Source: a virus. Taken from it: a stretch of 34,410 nucleotides of DNA. Made by a program: the position numbers and the translations under genes. Shown in pieces: positions 7,067 through 14,418 of the stretch. The notes beneath the pieces are model-generated. The model was not told the DNA's origin. It saw only the letters and a program-made list of their open reading frames with translations, and did not search any database. The stretch's first letter is position 1. Each line of letters starts with the position of its first letter. The stretch lies in IMG/VR virus record IMGVR_UViG_3300037189_008474, positions 1 through 34,410 of that record. The stretch is one strand, 5' to 3'.

Positions 7067-7566
7067 TTAACCGCCTTGATATACAGATCGTCATTGCCGA
7101 AGTAACCATCAGCTTCAATCACTGTGTAATCAGCAAATTCATTTAGCAGTAGGCAATCGATAATCTCTCCAGCGCTTACGTTACGATAATACTCTCCTTC
7201 ACGAAGGGCACCACCATCAAATGCTGAATGAGCAGGACGGTCACGAGATGCGCAACTGGCTATAAACCAGCCGTCTTCTTTGAGATGCTCGAAGGCATTC
7301 TTGATAATCTTAGGCCACTCTGACGTATGTTCAAAAGCTTCCGCACAGATGACGATATCAAATCTCTTATCTGATTTCCACGTAGTCGCATCAGCTACTT
7401 CATCTACACCATTACCTTCAGCGATATCGATACCCCACCAGGACTTAGCCTGAGGGTATGCGTCTCTCACTGAACCATTAATGTTGTAGCTACCAAACTC
7501 TAATACATCAAGAGGTGGTAGACCTTTTAATGCGCTCTTATAAAAAGCAAATGCTGCGTCGTGCAT
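7063..7566 (-). CDS. Class I SAM-dependent methyltransferase
   Basis: The 167-aa protein is a compact Rossmann methyltransferase. Motif I is VLEFGSYNINGS (residues 21-32), the acidic ribose contact is in WWGIDIAEG, and motif IV-like FDIVICAEAFEHTSEW is followed by LKEDGWFIASC. It overlaps both neighbours by 1-4 nt. In this context a sugar O- or N-methyltransferase is likely, but a small-molecule or protein target cannot be excluded. Confidence 0.85.
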   Translation of the reverse strand: MHDAAFAFYKSALKGLPPLDVLEFGSYNINGSVRDAYPQAKSWWGIDIAEGNGVDEVADATTWKSDKRFDIVICAEAFEHTSEWPKIIKNAFEHLKEDGWFIASCASRDRPAHSAFDGGALREGEYYRNVSAGEIIDCLLLNEFADYTVIEADGYFGNDDLYIKAVK

Positions 7567-8174
7567 TACATCACCTCTCCAATCATCAAACCTCTCGGTG
7601 TCTGAAAATAGATAGCCTTAAGGAATCCTTTGTTTTCTAAATCATGGAGTATAGCAGTTCTCAAGTCCATGTTGTAATCGGCAAACTGTCCACCACCGTG
7701 ACCTGGATGCGTGTCATGAAAAGCCACTATTGATCCCTTTTTCATGTAAGGATAATAGCGCAGAAACTCTGGCACTCGCAAGGTAAAAAGAGAGTCGAAG
7801 AATGCGAAGTGAATTTCTTCTTCCGGCATGAAGTCTAAAGATGCTTGCTTCCTACAATCCACTGGCAATCCCGCACAGCGATTACGAGAGTAGTCTACTC
7901 TCTCTTGATCTACTTCTAGGCTAACCAATCTACCATGACCGTTAGCCTTCAAAGCATTACCGATAGCTTCAGAAGTTTGTCCCCATGCGGAGCCAGTTTC
8001 TACTGCGTACTCAGGCTGCAAACCTCGCACAAGGCCTGCAAGCATCTCGGATACTTCTATCTCAGTAGAGTGATCGTCTGTGCTTGACCAGTACTGAGGA
8101 TTTGGACATAACCAATCTGGGTTACTAAATCTTGATTCAGGCCCGACTGGACCTATTCTACCTTCATCAGACAA
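7566..8174 (-). CDS. Methyltransf_24-type SAM-dependent methyltransferase
   Basis: I start this gene at TTG 8174, which follows AAGGAG by 7 nt; the product is then 202 aa. Starting further upstream would overlap the acyltransferase gene heavily without a ribosome site. Motif I is YAVETGSAWGQTSEAI (about 56-71). LVSLEVD supplies the acidic ribose contact. IHFAFFDSLF and GSIVAFHDTHPG follow, as in class I methyltransferases and CmcI-like enzymes of the Methyltransf_24 group that act on sugars or small molecules. The FHDTHPG segment could bind a metal ion. It overlaps its neighbour by 8 nt. Confidence 0.83.
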   Translation of the reverse strand: MSDEGRIGPVGPESRFSNPDWLCPNPQYWSSTDDHSTEIEVSEMLAGLVRGLQPEYAVETGSAWGQTSEAIGNALKANGHGRLVSLEVDQERVDYSRNRCAGLPVDCRKQASLDFMPEEEIHFAFFDSLFTLRVPEFLRYYPYMKKGSIVAFHDTHPGHGGGQFADYNMDLRTAILHDLENKGFLKAIYFQTPRGLMIGEVM

Positions 8175-8811
8175 TTGAGTTCTCCTTGATAACTTTAGCT
8201 GGCACTCCAACAGCTACGCTGTCGGATGGGATATCATCTACCACCACTGCACCAGCACCCACGATACTATTACGTCCCACATGCATAAGGTTAATAACTG
8301 TCGCGTTGGCACCGAGATAGGTTGTATCACCAACCTGAACATCGCCACATACTCTAGCACCGGGGCTGAGTGTGCAGAAGTCTCCAATATAACTTCCCTG
8401 ATTCACTGAAGCACCTGTGTTGAGGTGTACGTGACGACCAAGGTTAACTAGCGTAGTCAGTACGGAGTAAGGACCCATAACTAAACCAGGCTTATAAAAG
8501 TTTTGGTAGCCGAGATCTGCTGTTCTATGTATAGCCATCCCTGCTCTTGCGTGGATTGAATCCATGTAATCGCACAAGCGTCTACGTTCGTTTGGATCGT
8601 TTATTCCTATGAGATAATAAAGATCCTTACCACGTAGACTCATCAATCTGGTGTAATCAGATATTGGACCAAGAACTTCTACATCATTGGCAATCTTTTC
8701 TTTGTCGTCGTCCAAGAAGCCTAAGAAGTTATAGTCGCCGGAATTATTCAAGATGGCTTTGATATCACGTCCATGACCACCAGCTCCTAAGATTACTATG
8801 CTGTTCATCAT
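8167..8811 (-). CDS. NeuD/PglD-like sugar O/N-acyltransferase
   Basis: The 214-aa product has the two-part architecture of this family. A Rossmann-like N-terminal domain starts with IVILGAGGHGRDIKAIL (sugar-nucleotide pocket) and continues with LGFLDDDK. A left-handed beta-helix of hexapeptide repeats spans about residues 110-205 (VHLNTGASVNQGSYIGDFCTL, then VGRNSIVGAGAVVVDDIPS) and binds acetyl-CoA. NeuD O-acetylates sialic acid and PglD N-acetylates a UDP-4-amino sugar. No sugar-nucleotide dehydratase or aminotransferase is found in this window, so the acceptor is probably made by the host or elsewhere in the phage. The start is ATG 8811 in an ATGA overlap. Confidence 0.88.
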   Translation of the reverse strand: MMNSIVILGAGGHGRDIKAILNNSGDYNFLGFLDDDKEKIANDVEVLGPISDYTRLMSLRGKDLYYLIGINDPNERRRLCDYMDSIHARAGMAIHRTADLGYQNFYKPGLVMGPYSVLTTLVNLGRHVHLNTGASVNQGSYIGDFCTLSPGARVCGDVQVGDTTYLGANATVINLMHVGRNSIVGAGAVVVDDIPSDSVAVGVPAKVIKENSIV

Positions 8812-9446
8812 AATTTAAATCTCTCCTCTACTACACCGTAGTTGCCGTAGTTGTTCGGGTGAATTATATCCCGTACTGTATCAGACCAGTCGGCACGATT
8901 GCGAGAAAATAGAAGGATATTTTGTTTGTACCAAGTTTCCACTTGAGGATCATCCCAGATCTCGTATCTGAAACAGCCATTACAGTAGAACCCCAACTCC
9001 TGAAACTTAGGAACCCAATAACTTGGCCACTGTTCGTTGATGTGGTTGAGACCTCTTTGGCCAGGAACGGCAGCGGACCATAAGATGTTATCGGAGCAGC
9101 GTGCCACGTTAGCCACAAAGGCGTTTGCGTGCTCTTCTGGTAGGTGCTCAGCTACTTCGAGAGTAATCGCCAGGTCATACTTATGAAGCGGCACGTAGGG
9201 CTCACCAAGGTCGAATAGCTCGAACTGATCCTCGGTCAAAAACCGATGACCATCATTAGAACCATCAACGCCATAGATCTCTTTCACTCCACGAATAGAG
9301 AACTCGTGCAGCCAAGCACCAGTGCCGCAACCAAAGTCGATAACGGAATCAGGTAGTCCAAATTCTTGGATCACCATCGGTACGACCACGATAGCTGATG
9401 ACATAGCACCAAGGTCTATCTGATCATAGAACTCTTTGTTATACAA
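8808..9446 (-). CDS. Class I SAM-dependent methyltransferase (Methyltransf_23-like)
   Basis: Preferred start TTG 9446, seven nt after a strong GGAGGA; product 212 aa. A GTG at 9461 is an alternative adding five residues. The SAM site is plain: VIDFGCGTGAW at about 36-46, EIYGVDG, then LAITLEVAEHLPEE and a loop with WPSYWVPKFQELGF. The organisation resembles methyltransferases of polysaccharide gene clusters. It overlaps the preceding stop by 8 nt, the same arrangement as the TTG-started methyltransferase at 7566-8174. Confidence 0.85.
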   Translation of the reverse strand: MYNKEFYDQIDLGAMSSAIVVVPMVIQEFGLPDSVIDFGCGTGAWLHEFSIRGVKEIYGVDGSNDGHRFLTEDQFELFDLGEPYVPLHKYDLAITLEVAEHLPEEHANAFVANVARCSDNILWSAAVPGQRGLNHINEQWPSYWVPKFQELGFYCNGCFRYEIWDDPQVETWYKQNILLFSRNRADWSDTVRDIIHPNNYGNYGVVEERFKL

Positions 9447-10122
9447 ACCAATTTCCTCCACGATAATTACCTATGTGCTCAACAATAGGCGGATCGTCTA
9501 TCATTCCCAGGTAGGCGCAAGCAGATTCCTCGTTAAGAAATACTCTCTCACCGAACTCTTTTTCGCCGCCGCCCTTTGGCCACAGCGGTCTGGTGATATC
9601 AATTGAATAGACACATGGGTTAAGGGTAAAGAAATTCTTGTGCTCCACCCAAACTATATTGGGATCATTAGCCATGTAGTGAGTGAGATAAGACTTTGGA
9701 TTCTGTTGCATGAATCCACCGGCTTCCGCTTCCGCCTGGTTCACTGGTTGGCGCTTGAGAGCTACCTGCCATAGATGTGGTTGTGCTCGGAGAATCATGA
9801 TCATCTGATCTATCTTGTCAGCGATATCAGCATTAAACGTAAAGTCATCTTCGCAGTGAAAGATGTAATCAACGTCTAAGATCTGTGCCGCTTCCCATAG
9901 AGTGCGAATAGATCCTGACAACCCCATGTTCTCCGGGTGTGAGATTACATGGTATTCCCGACCATACTGCTCTTCCATTTTCAAGGCGTAGGAGGGAGCG
10001 TCATTGATCATGATCTTTTTGTAGAAAGGATAGTTTACTTTCTCACAGAGCGAATCCGTAGTTTGCTTTAGAAGATCTTCCCGACCATTACCGATTACTC
10101 CGAGCAGAACCTTGTACATCAT
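9439..10122 (-). CDS. Glycosyltransferase, GT-A family 2-like
   Basis: Start ATG 10122 lies in an ATGA overlap with the upstream gene and directly after GGAGG; an upstream GTG (10146) is less likely. Product 227 aa. The N-terminal VLLGVIGNGREDLLKQTTDS and the KIMINDAPS strand form the nucleotide pocket. HPENMGLSGSIRTLWEAA precedes the metal motif E91-D92-D93 in FHCEDDF. The C-terminal half (PNIVWVEHKNFFTLNPCVY, FGERVFLNEESACAYLG) would shape acceptor binding. Sugar and acceptor not predictable. Confidence 0.85.
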   Translation of the reverse strand: MMYKVLLGVIGNGREDLLKQTTDSLCEKVNYPFYKKIMINDAPSYALKMEEQYGREYHVISHPENMGLSGSIRTLWEAAQILDVDYIFHCEDDFTFNADIADKIDQMIMILRAQPHLWQVALKRQPVNQAEAEAGGFMQQNPKSYLTHYMANDPNIVWVEHKNFFTLNPCVYSIDITRPLWPKGGGEKEFGERVFLNEESACAYLGMIDDPPIVEHIGNYRGGNWFV

Positions 10123-10844
10123 CCCTCCACTAAATGTGTATGCCACTTACTCATGTAAACTTCTTGATCCTTTGCGACCATCTCATTGAACGATGGGGTG
10201 TACAAGACTACTGATTGTGATCCTCCACCAATATGTTCAAACACAGCTAGATTAGACATGGTGGTTCTCTTACCCATCTTGTGAACTGAATGAACTAGGT
10301 CATCATCACCATACCACCAATGATACGCTTCCTCAAATAAAGGAAGGCCATGAATGTACGCTTCAGCCTTAACCGCGAAACAGAATCCGGCAAAGCCTCC
10401 GTCTTTAAACGTACCGTTCACATCTCTAACATAGTCTTCTACATCACGGTACTTGCCCCAAGCATAGCCCTGCATGTCGTAGTTGCCGCAAGTAGCCCAG
10501 ATATCATCATACATATCTAGCGGCTCAACCAACTTGGTAAAGAACTTATCAGAGACAAGTAGTAGATCATCATTCAATATGGCGATGTAATCATTGGGAT
10601 GAGAAGAGAGAACTTCCTTCACTCCCATATTCCACATGCGATAGATACCCTTATCGTATGCGTTGATGATCTGTGCATCAAACATGTTACACAGCGTGCG
10701 AGTCTGTTCATCCATGCCGTTATCGAACACGATTACTTGACGGACTATCTCGTCATCCATCTCGCAGATCTGTTGAAGTAGATCGACAATCATACGATCT
10801 TTACCAATGGTGGGGATAATTACACTGACTTGTGGTAGTGACAT
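10119..10844 (-). CDS. Glycosyltransferase family 2
   Basis: The 241-aa protein opens with the canonical VSVIIPTIGKDRMIVDLL. A strand ending in DNGMDEQTRTL follows, then the NDD metal motif N91-D92-D93 (YIAILNDDLLL). FAGFCFAVKAEAYI and YHWWYGDDDLVHSVHKMGKR match the acceptor side and catalytic-base region (GDDDL) of GT2 enzymes related to rhamnosyltransferases. The ATG at 10844 is followed by a 4-nt overlap with the next glycosyltransferase gene. Confidence 0.9.
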   Translation of the reverse strand: MSLPQVSVIIPTIGKDRMIVDLLQQICEMDDEIVRQVIVFDNGMDEQTRTLCNMFDAQIINAYDKGIYRMWNMGVKEVLSSHPNDYIAILNDDLLLVSDKFFTKLVEPLDMYDDIWATCGNYDMQGYAWGKYRDVEDYVRDVNGTFKDGGFAGFCFAVKAEAYIHGLPLFEEAYHWWYGDDDLVHSVHKMGKRTTMSNLAVFEHIGGGSQSVVLYTPSFNEMVAKDQEVYMSKWHTHLVEG

Positions 10845-10882
10845 TCTGTCATTCCTTATCTATGATGATAGTTTTATTTAAC

Positions 10883-11296
10883 TCACTTGTAAAGAAAAGC
10901 TTCAACTTCCCAGCCATTTGGTTTGATGTGGGAAGTACGAGAAGACCATATCTTAATGCCATAATTAAAATCCATTTCGCTAGTGTAATAAGCGAAAGAT
11001 TCTGGAACCCAAAAAGTCACGTGAGTAGGATCTTGATGAGCAGCGTGGCTGAAGGCGTATGGCGTAAGGATATGCAGCTCACCGCCTGGCTCTAACACGC
11101 GCCAACACTCATTGAACAATGAGATCTTATCCGGCAAGTGTTCGATAATATGCCATGCCACTATATGCGTAAATGTTTCATCAGGAAATGGAATCTCAGG
11201 TAGCTCGGCTACTACGTCCGGTTCCCACTGGGAATTTCTATCAAGATTAATATAACCATCTAGTTTATTCCAACCGCATCCTAAATTCAATTTCAT
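10883..11296 (-). CDS. Small class I SAM-dependent methyltransferase
   Basis: The 137-aa protein is a short Methyltransf_11-like enzyme. It starts almost immediately with the SAM motif LNLGCGWNKLDGYINLD (G6-C7-G8), then FPDETFTHIVAWHIIEHLPD and LEPGGELHILTPYA. Such short forms, lacking N-terminal helices, are common in phage and polysaccharide clusters. An AGGAG stands 7 nt before the ATG. It is followed by a 38-nt gap, one of the few spacers within the island. Confidence 0.85.
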   Translation of the reverse strand: MKLNLGCGWNKLDGYINLDRNSQWEPDVVAELPEIPFPDETFTHIVAWHIIEHLPDKISLFNECWRVLEPGGELHILTPYAFSHAAHQDPTHVTFWVPESFAYYTSEMDFNYGIKIWSSRTSHIKPNGWEVEAFLYK

Positions 11297-11306
11297 TATA
11301 GTTCTC

Positions 11307-11966
11307 CTAAGGTAGGTGATTCCAATGGTTTATATTACGCGCTGCTCGTTCAACGTAATACTCTTCTTCTTCACCCGGATTATTCGAATCCACATACCAC
11401 GGCATATGTCTTGCTATGTAGGGTTCTTTCGTGCGAATTGAAAAACTGATATCTGCAGTGGCATGTTCTTTATACAAAGCAAACGTTGTATCTATTGGAG
11501 CAAACAGTAGATTAGGTTCTGGCCCCCTCCATGCTAGATATTGTGCTTCGTTATCTATTACTTCTTGTTTTTTTCTAAACCAATCTGGAATATCATCAAT
11601 CTTCAAATTGAATCCAGCCTTGGTTCTTTCCTCGTATTTATTGAGTAGGGCATCAAAATAGTCTATCGCATCTAGTGGGCACTCGTCAACTGGAACTACG
11701 TCTGGATCAGTCACGATAAAACGCCGAGGACCTGCCCACTGGTCTATCACACCGCTATGCCAAACCCCGGTGTGACCTCCGTTATGATTGAGATAAATCA
11801 CTCTGTGTGGCTGTTGCTTATACCAATCAAGTAGAGGTTCGTATGTAGACTCATTATCTACAAGATAGATTTCTTCTTGTCCGGCCTTCTCAAGCCAGGC
11901 TACCAGCTGCTTGGTATAGGTGACCCTGTCTCTACAGATAATGAATACTGGGAACTGTTTCACCAT
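11307..11966 (-). CDS. GT-A glycosyltransferase, divergent
   Basis: The 219-aa protein has FPVFIICRDRVTYTKQLVAWL and EIYLVDNESTYEPLLDWY as the donor-nucleotide half, and D87-P-D89 in FIVTDPDVVP as the metal-binding DxD. The remainder (RTKAGFNLKIDDIPDWF, FAPIDTTFALY, YVDSNNPGEEEEYYVERA) is like small hypothetical GT-A enzymes of bacterial and phage surface-glycan loci. Only 7 nt overlap the next glycosyltransferase, so it is part of one operon. Confidence 0.82.
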   Translation of the reverse strand: MVKQFPVFIICRDRVTYTKQLVAWLEKAGQEEIYLVDNESTYEPLLDWYKQQPHRVIYLNHNGGHTGVWHSGVIDQWAGPRRFIVTDPDVVPVDECPLDAIDYFDALLNKYEERTKAGFNLKIDDIPDWFRKKQEVIDNEAQYLAWRGPEPNLLFAPIDTTFALYKEHATADISFSIRTKEPYIARHMPWYVDSNNPGEEEEYYVERAARNINHWNHLP

Positions 11967-12679
11967 GGGGTCTTACCATCCGGGAAGAATTCTCCACGAA
12001 CTATAAGGGCTTGGAGATTGGTCTCATGATATCGCTTAGCGGCAAGTGGTTTTTCATTCGTACCGACTGGGTAGAACTTGTAACCAGCCTCGTTGAGTCG
12101 TCGCCAGAAGTAAGCATCGGCTCCGCCCCAGACTCCTGGTACGTCGTACCATCCTTTTGCATCCTCGAAAGCCTGTCTTGTATGCATAACCATATTGTGA
12201 TCGAGATAGTTGAAGGCCTGAGTTTCTTCAGTAAGTCCATCTAGAATTCCTTTCAGTCCGCGAACGCCACCATTATTACCATCTGCGTCAATGTTCATAA
12301 GCGCATGATACGTTACCTGATGCTCTGGATTGGCGTCCATGTAGTCAACCATGGTCTGTAGTCTATCGGGGAAATACTTATCATCGTCCACTAAGTACGT
12401 AACGTACTCACCGGTGGTTCTTGGAAACGCAATATTGATCAACGTGGCATAACGTGCCGTAGCGTACCGCGTTTCCTCTGAGACACCAGAGAAATACTTA
12501 GTTATCCGAGGATCCTTATATTTGTGGATTATGCGACGAATCTCTGGATCAGGAGAGTTATCCTCCATGATGAATAGTTCCCAGTTCTCGTATGTCTGGT
12601 TCAGGACCGATTCAATACACTCTCTGAGCCACTTGGGCTTGTTGTATACAGTAAGTATTATGCTGACTTTTTTATCCAT
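11960..12679 (-). CDS. Glycosyltransferase family 2
   Basis: Start chosen at ATG 12679, which shares a base with the upstream stop (TGATG); product 239 aa. An ATG 15 nt upstream is an alternative. Signatures are textbook GT2: KVSIILTVYNKPKWLRECIE, SVLNQTYENWELFIMEDNS, and the DDD motif at 98-100 (YLVDDDKYFPDRL). The C-terminal WGGADAYFWRRLNEAGYKF holds the acceptor/base region (equivalent of the ED motif). Sugar specificity is not visible. Confidence 0.9.
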   Translation of the reverse strand: MDKKVSIILTVYNKPKWLRECIESVLNQTYENWELFIMEDNSPDPEIRRIIHKYKDPRITKYFSGVSEETRYATARYATLINIAFPRTTGEYVTYLVDDDKYFPDRLQTMVDYMDANPEHQVTYHALMNIDADGNNGGVRGLKGILDGLTEETQAFNYLDHNMVMHTRQAFEDAKGWYDVPGVWGGADAYFWRRLNEAGYKFYPVGTNEKPLAAKRYHETNLQALIVRGEFFPDGKTPW

Positions 12680-13377
12680 CAGTCCTGATTCCATTCTACT
12701 AACACTGGGTTCTGATCTATTATAGATTCTATATGTGCATTCGCGTGAAATGCTCCACCATCTATCTTAGTATATCTCTCATATTTAGAAGCCTTACCTT
12801 CATCTGTCATGTAGGAAAGATGCTTCATAAGTAGGCCAGTACTGATCAAATACTTATCTTCCATGATCAACCGTCTAACGTAAGTCGGCTCTGAGCCACA
12901 AGCTAGCGCTCTATCCAGAAACTTACCACCTGGATAATACCGGAATAAGCGACTACTGCCGTGCGGCCTCCACGCCTTGTCTACTCTGAAGTGAGTGGGT
13001 GACCACATGTGAAAGAACTCGATAGACAATACATCGAATCTCTTTTGAGCTACGAGATCTCTTAACCTATGCCGAGTCTCATACAACATCTCGTCTGCGT
13101 CGATGGCAAGAACCCACCAGTCTTCGTCCTTGGTGATCTTGGATTCCAAGAATTCCCAGGACAATTGGCGCAGCTTTCCTTCGTCAGTAGCGAAGACCGG
13201 CTCAGACATTCTTTGAACATGAGGTGTGTATTCCTCAGCGATATCAGCTGTTGTGTCGTCAGAACAATCATCAGTAACACAAAGAGCATCGACTTGCGTC
13301 ATCAGCCTATCAAGTACTGGACGTAACCATTTATCCGCTTCGTTGCGAACAACCATGTTCGCCATTATCTTTGTCAT
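12679..13377 (-). CDS. Glycosyltransferase family 2-like (GT-A)
   Basis: 232 aa. IMANMVVRNEADKWLRPVLD and ALCVTDDCSDDTTADIAEEY form the nucleotide pocket, with D93-A-D95 (LAIDADEMLYE) as DxD. The C-terminal part has HLSYMTDEGKASKYERYTKI, a feature of Glyco_tranf_2_4/glycosyltransferase-92-like proteins and similar in layout to the enzyme at 6296-7066. Its ATG is only 17 nt beyond the base of the strong hairpin terminator at 13394-13435, leaving no room for a separate promoter. Expression must depend on terminator read-through or antitermination. Confidence 0.87.
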   Translation of the reverse strand: MTKIMANMVVRNEADKWLRPVLDRLMTQVDALCVTDDCSDDTTADIAEEYTPHVQRMSEPVFATDEGKLRQLSWEFLESKITKDEDWWVLAIDADEMLYETRHRLRDLVAQKRFDVLSIEFFHMWSPTHFRVDKAWRPHGSSRLFRYYPGGKFLDRALACGSEPTYVRRLIMEDKYLISTGLLMKHLSYMTDEGKASKYERYTKIDGGAFHANAHIESIIDQNPVLVEWNQD

Positions 13378-13393
13378 ACGATCTCCTAAATAG

Positions 13394-13435
13394 AAAATGG
13401 GGCCTACCCTAGTATACCAGGATAGACCCCATTTT
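13394..13435 (-). terminator. Strong rho-independent terminator
   Basis: The minus-strand transcript forms a stem of about 17 bp, AAAAUGGGG...CCCCAUUUU with CUA/UAG and CCU/AGG inner blocks and a GUAUAC apex, ending in UUUU. The three positions that would be C-A mismatches in plus-strand RNA are all G-U wobbles in minus-strand RNA, so the structure is built for minus-strand transcripts. It directly follows the 64-aa gene. Confidence 0.9.
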
Positions 13436-13445
13436 GGAAATGAAA

Positions 13446-13640
13446 TCAGCTATTAGCTGAAAGCGACAACTGATGAGCCTCTGTAGCTGGAATGCGATCT
13501 ACATCGACAAAGGTAGCTAGGACTTCACCAGGAACACGGGCCTTAGGTGCGGCGGCTAGTGAGATTGCATCGGCCTGAGTGAGGGCCTTAACAACTCTGG
13601 TCACTGTCACATCGTAGTACCGGAACTTATTGCTGCTCAT
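13446..13640 (-). CDS. Small 64-aa protein in its own promoter/terminator unit, unknown
   Basis: A soluble 64-aa protein (starts MSSNKFRYYDVTVTRVVKAL, ends HQLSLSANS) with alternating beta-like hydrophobics and an Ala-rich helix (QADAISLAAAPKA); no family recognised. It has a good AAGGAG 5-6 nt before the ATG, a consensus-like sigma70-type promoter immediately upstream and a strong terminator 11 nt after its stop. It is thus an independent monocistronic unit inserted in the glycan island and probably transcribed strongly. An early or host-takeover role would fit but is not shown. Confidence 0.75.
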   Translation of the reverse strand: MSSNKFRYYDVTVTRVVKALTQADAISLAAAPKARVPGEVLATFVDVDRIPATEAHQLSLSANS

Positions 13641-13673
13641 TTATTCTCCTTATTGGATTTGCTTACGAACTAA

Positions 13674-13702
13674 ATGTTATCGGATGTTTGTGCGGCTGTC
13701 AA
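13674..13702 (-). promoter_or_regulatory. Sigma70-type promoter of the 64-aa gene
   Basis: Read on the minus strand: perfect -35 TTGACA (13702-13697), 17-nt spacer, -10 TAACAT (13679-13674; 4 of 6 consensus). It begins exactly after the TAG stop of the 42-aa gene and points to the 64-aa gene, whose ATG is 33 nt downstream of the -10. Confidence 0.75.
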
Positions 13703-13831
13703 CTAATTAGCAAGATATTTCTTTACGATATCGTTACCGATGTAGAGTGTTGTCAGACCAAAGCGAACCATCTCTAGCATACGGATAATCTCTGACACGA
13801 GTCTAATCCAGAACTGAAAGAATATGGTCAT
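13703..13831 (-). CDS. 42-aa amphipathic/membrane-associated peptide, unknown
   Basis: The gene starts in an ATGA overlap with the stop of the deoxynucleotidase gene, the usual coupling in this genome. The peptide begins MTIFFQFWIRLVSEIIRMLE and continues MVRFGLTTLYIGNDIVKKYL. It is strongly hydrophobic with periodic Arg/Glu, compatible with a membrane-lying or membrane-spanning helix. No homologue recognised. The following stop abuts the promoter of the 64-aa gene. Coupling plus composition support it as a real small gene, at moderate confidence. Confidence 0.6.
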   Translation of the reverse strand: MTIFFQFWIRLVSEIIRMLEMVRFGLTTLYIGNDIVKKYLAN

Positions 13832-14418
13832 ACCGGGAATCGGTTTCTGATATATAGCTCGAAGTCTTCCCAATCGTAGACTCGGTCCTGATGTTCCACG
13901 TGACGATTCCATGGCTGATCGAATACAACGACACGCTCGTCTACCGCCACAGCATTACCCACCTGGTGAGGTGCATCGTCCAGAAGAATATCTATGCCCC
14001 GATTAGTTTTATCCTCAGCAAAGATAACTCCGTCAAACCAGACCTTATTATCAGCAAGCCACTTAAGAGTGTTCTCTCTGCACTGTTCATACCTTAGCCC
14101 AAAGCCTGAGCGTGATGTGACCAGAATGATTTCGTAATCATGAGACAGGCTACGGATAGCTTCTATGGCACCTGGTATAGCCTCACCTTGACCAAATACT
14201 ACACCGGCATCTATGCCAGAAATAGTTAGGTCTTTATATTCCTGAAAGGTAAGCCCCCACTGATCCGTGAAAAAGTTCCACGTATTGGCGTCTGGCATCT
14301 CGGCCAGTGGCTTACCAGTTTCTGAGTGGATCCAGTTCCTCAGCGTATCTACGAAGTTGTACACGACACCATCGCAATCCAGTCCTAAGCGAAACCTTCT
14401 CGTTTTCCGTGAACTCAT
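13828..14418 (-). CDS. 5'(3')-deoxyribonucleotidase-like HAD phosphatase
   Basis: 196 aa with the HAD motifs in order: motif I D14-C-D16 (LDCDGVVYNF, nucleophile and acid), motif II T101 in ILVTSRSG, motif III K137 (EDKTNRG), motif IV D147-D148 (DILLDDAP). The cap inserted after motif I and the overall length match the NT5C-type 5'(3')-deoxyribonucleotidases, which dephosphorylate deoxynucleoside monophosphates. In a phage with its own RNR and ThyX it could adjust dNMP pools or recycle host DNA. An alternative is a sugar-phosphate phosphatase serving the glycan genes around it. Confidence 0.85.
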   Translation of the reverse strand: MSSRKTRRFRLGLDCDGVVYNFVDTLRNWIHSETGKPLAEMPDANTWNFFTDQWGLTFQEYKDLTISGIDAGVVFGQGEAIPGAIEAIRSLSHDYEIILVTSRSGFGLRYEQCRENTLKWLADNKVWFDGVIFAEDKTNRGIDILLDDAPHQVGNAVAVDERVVVFDQPWNRHVEHQDRVYDWEDFELYIRNRFPV

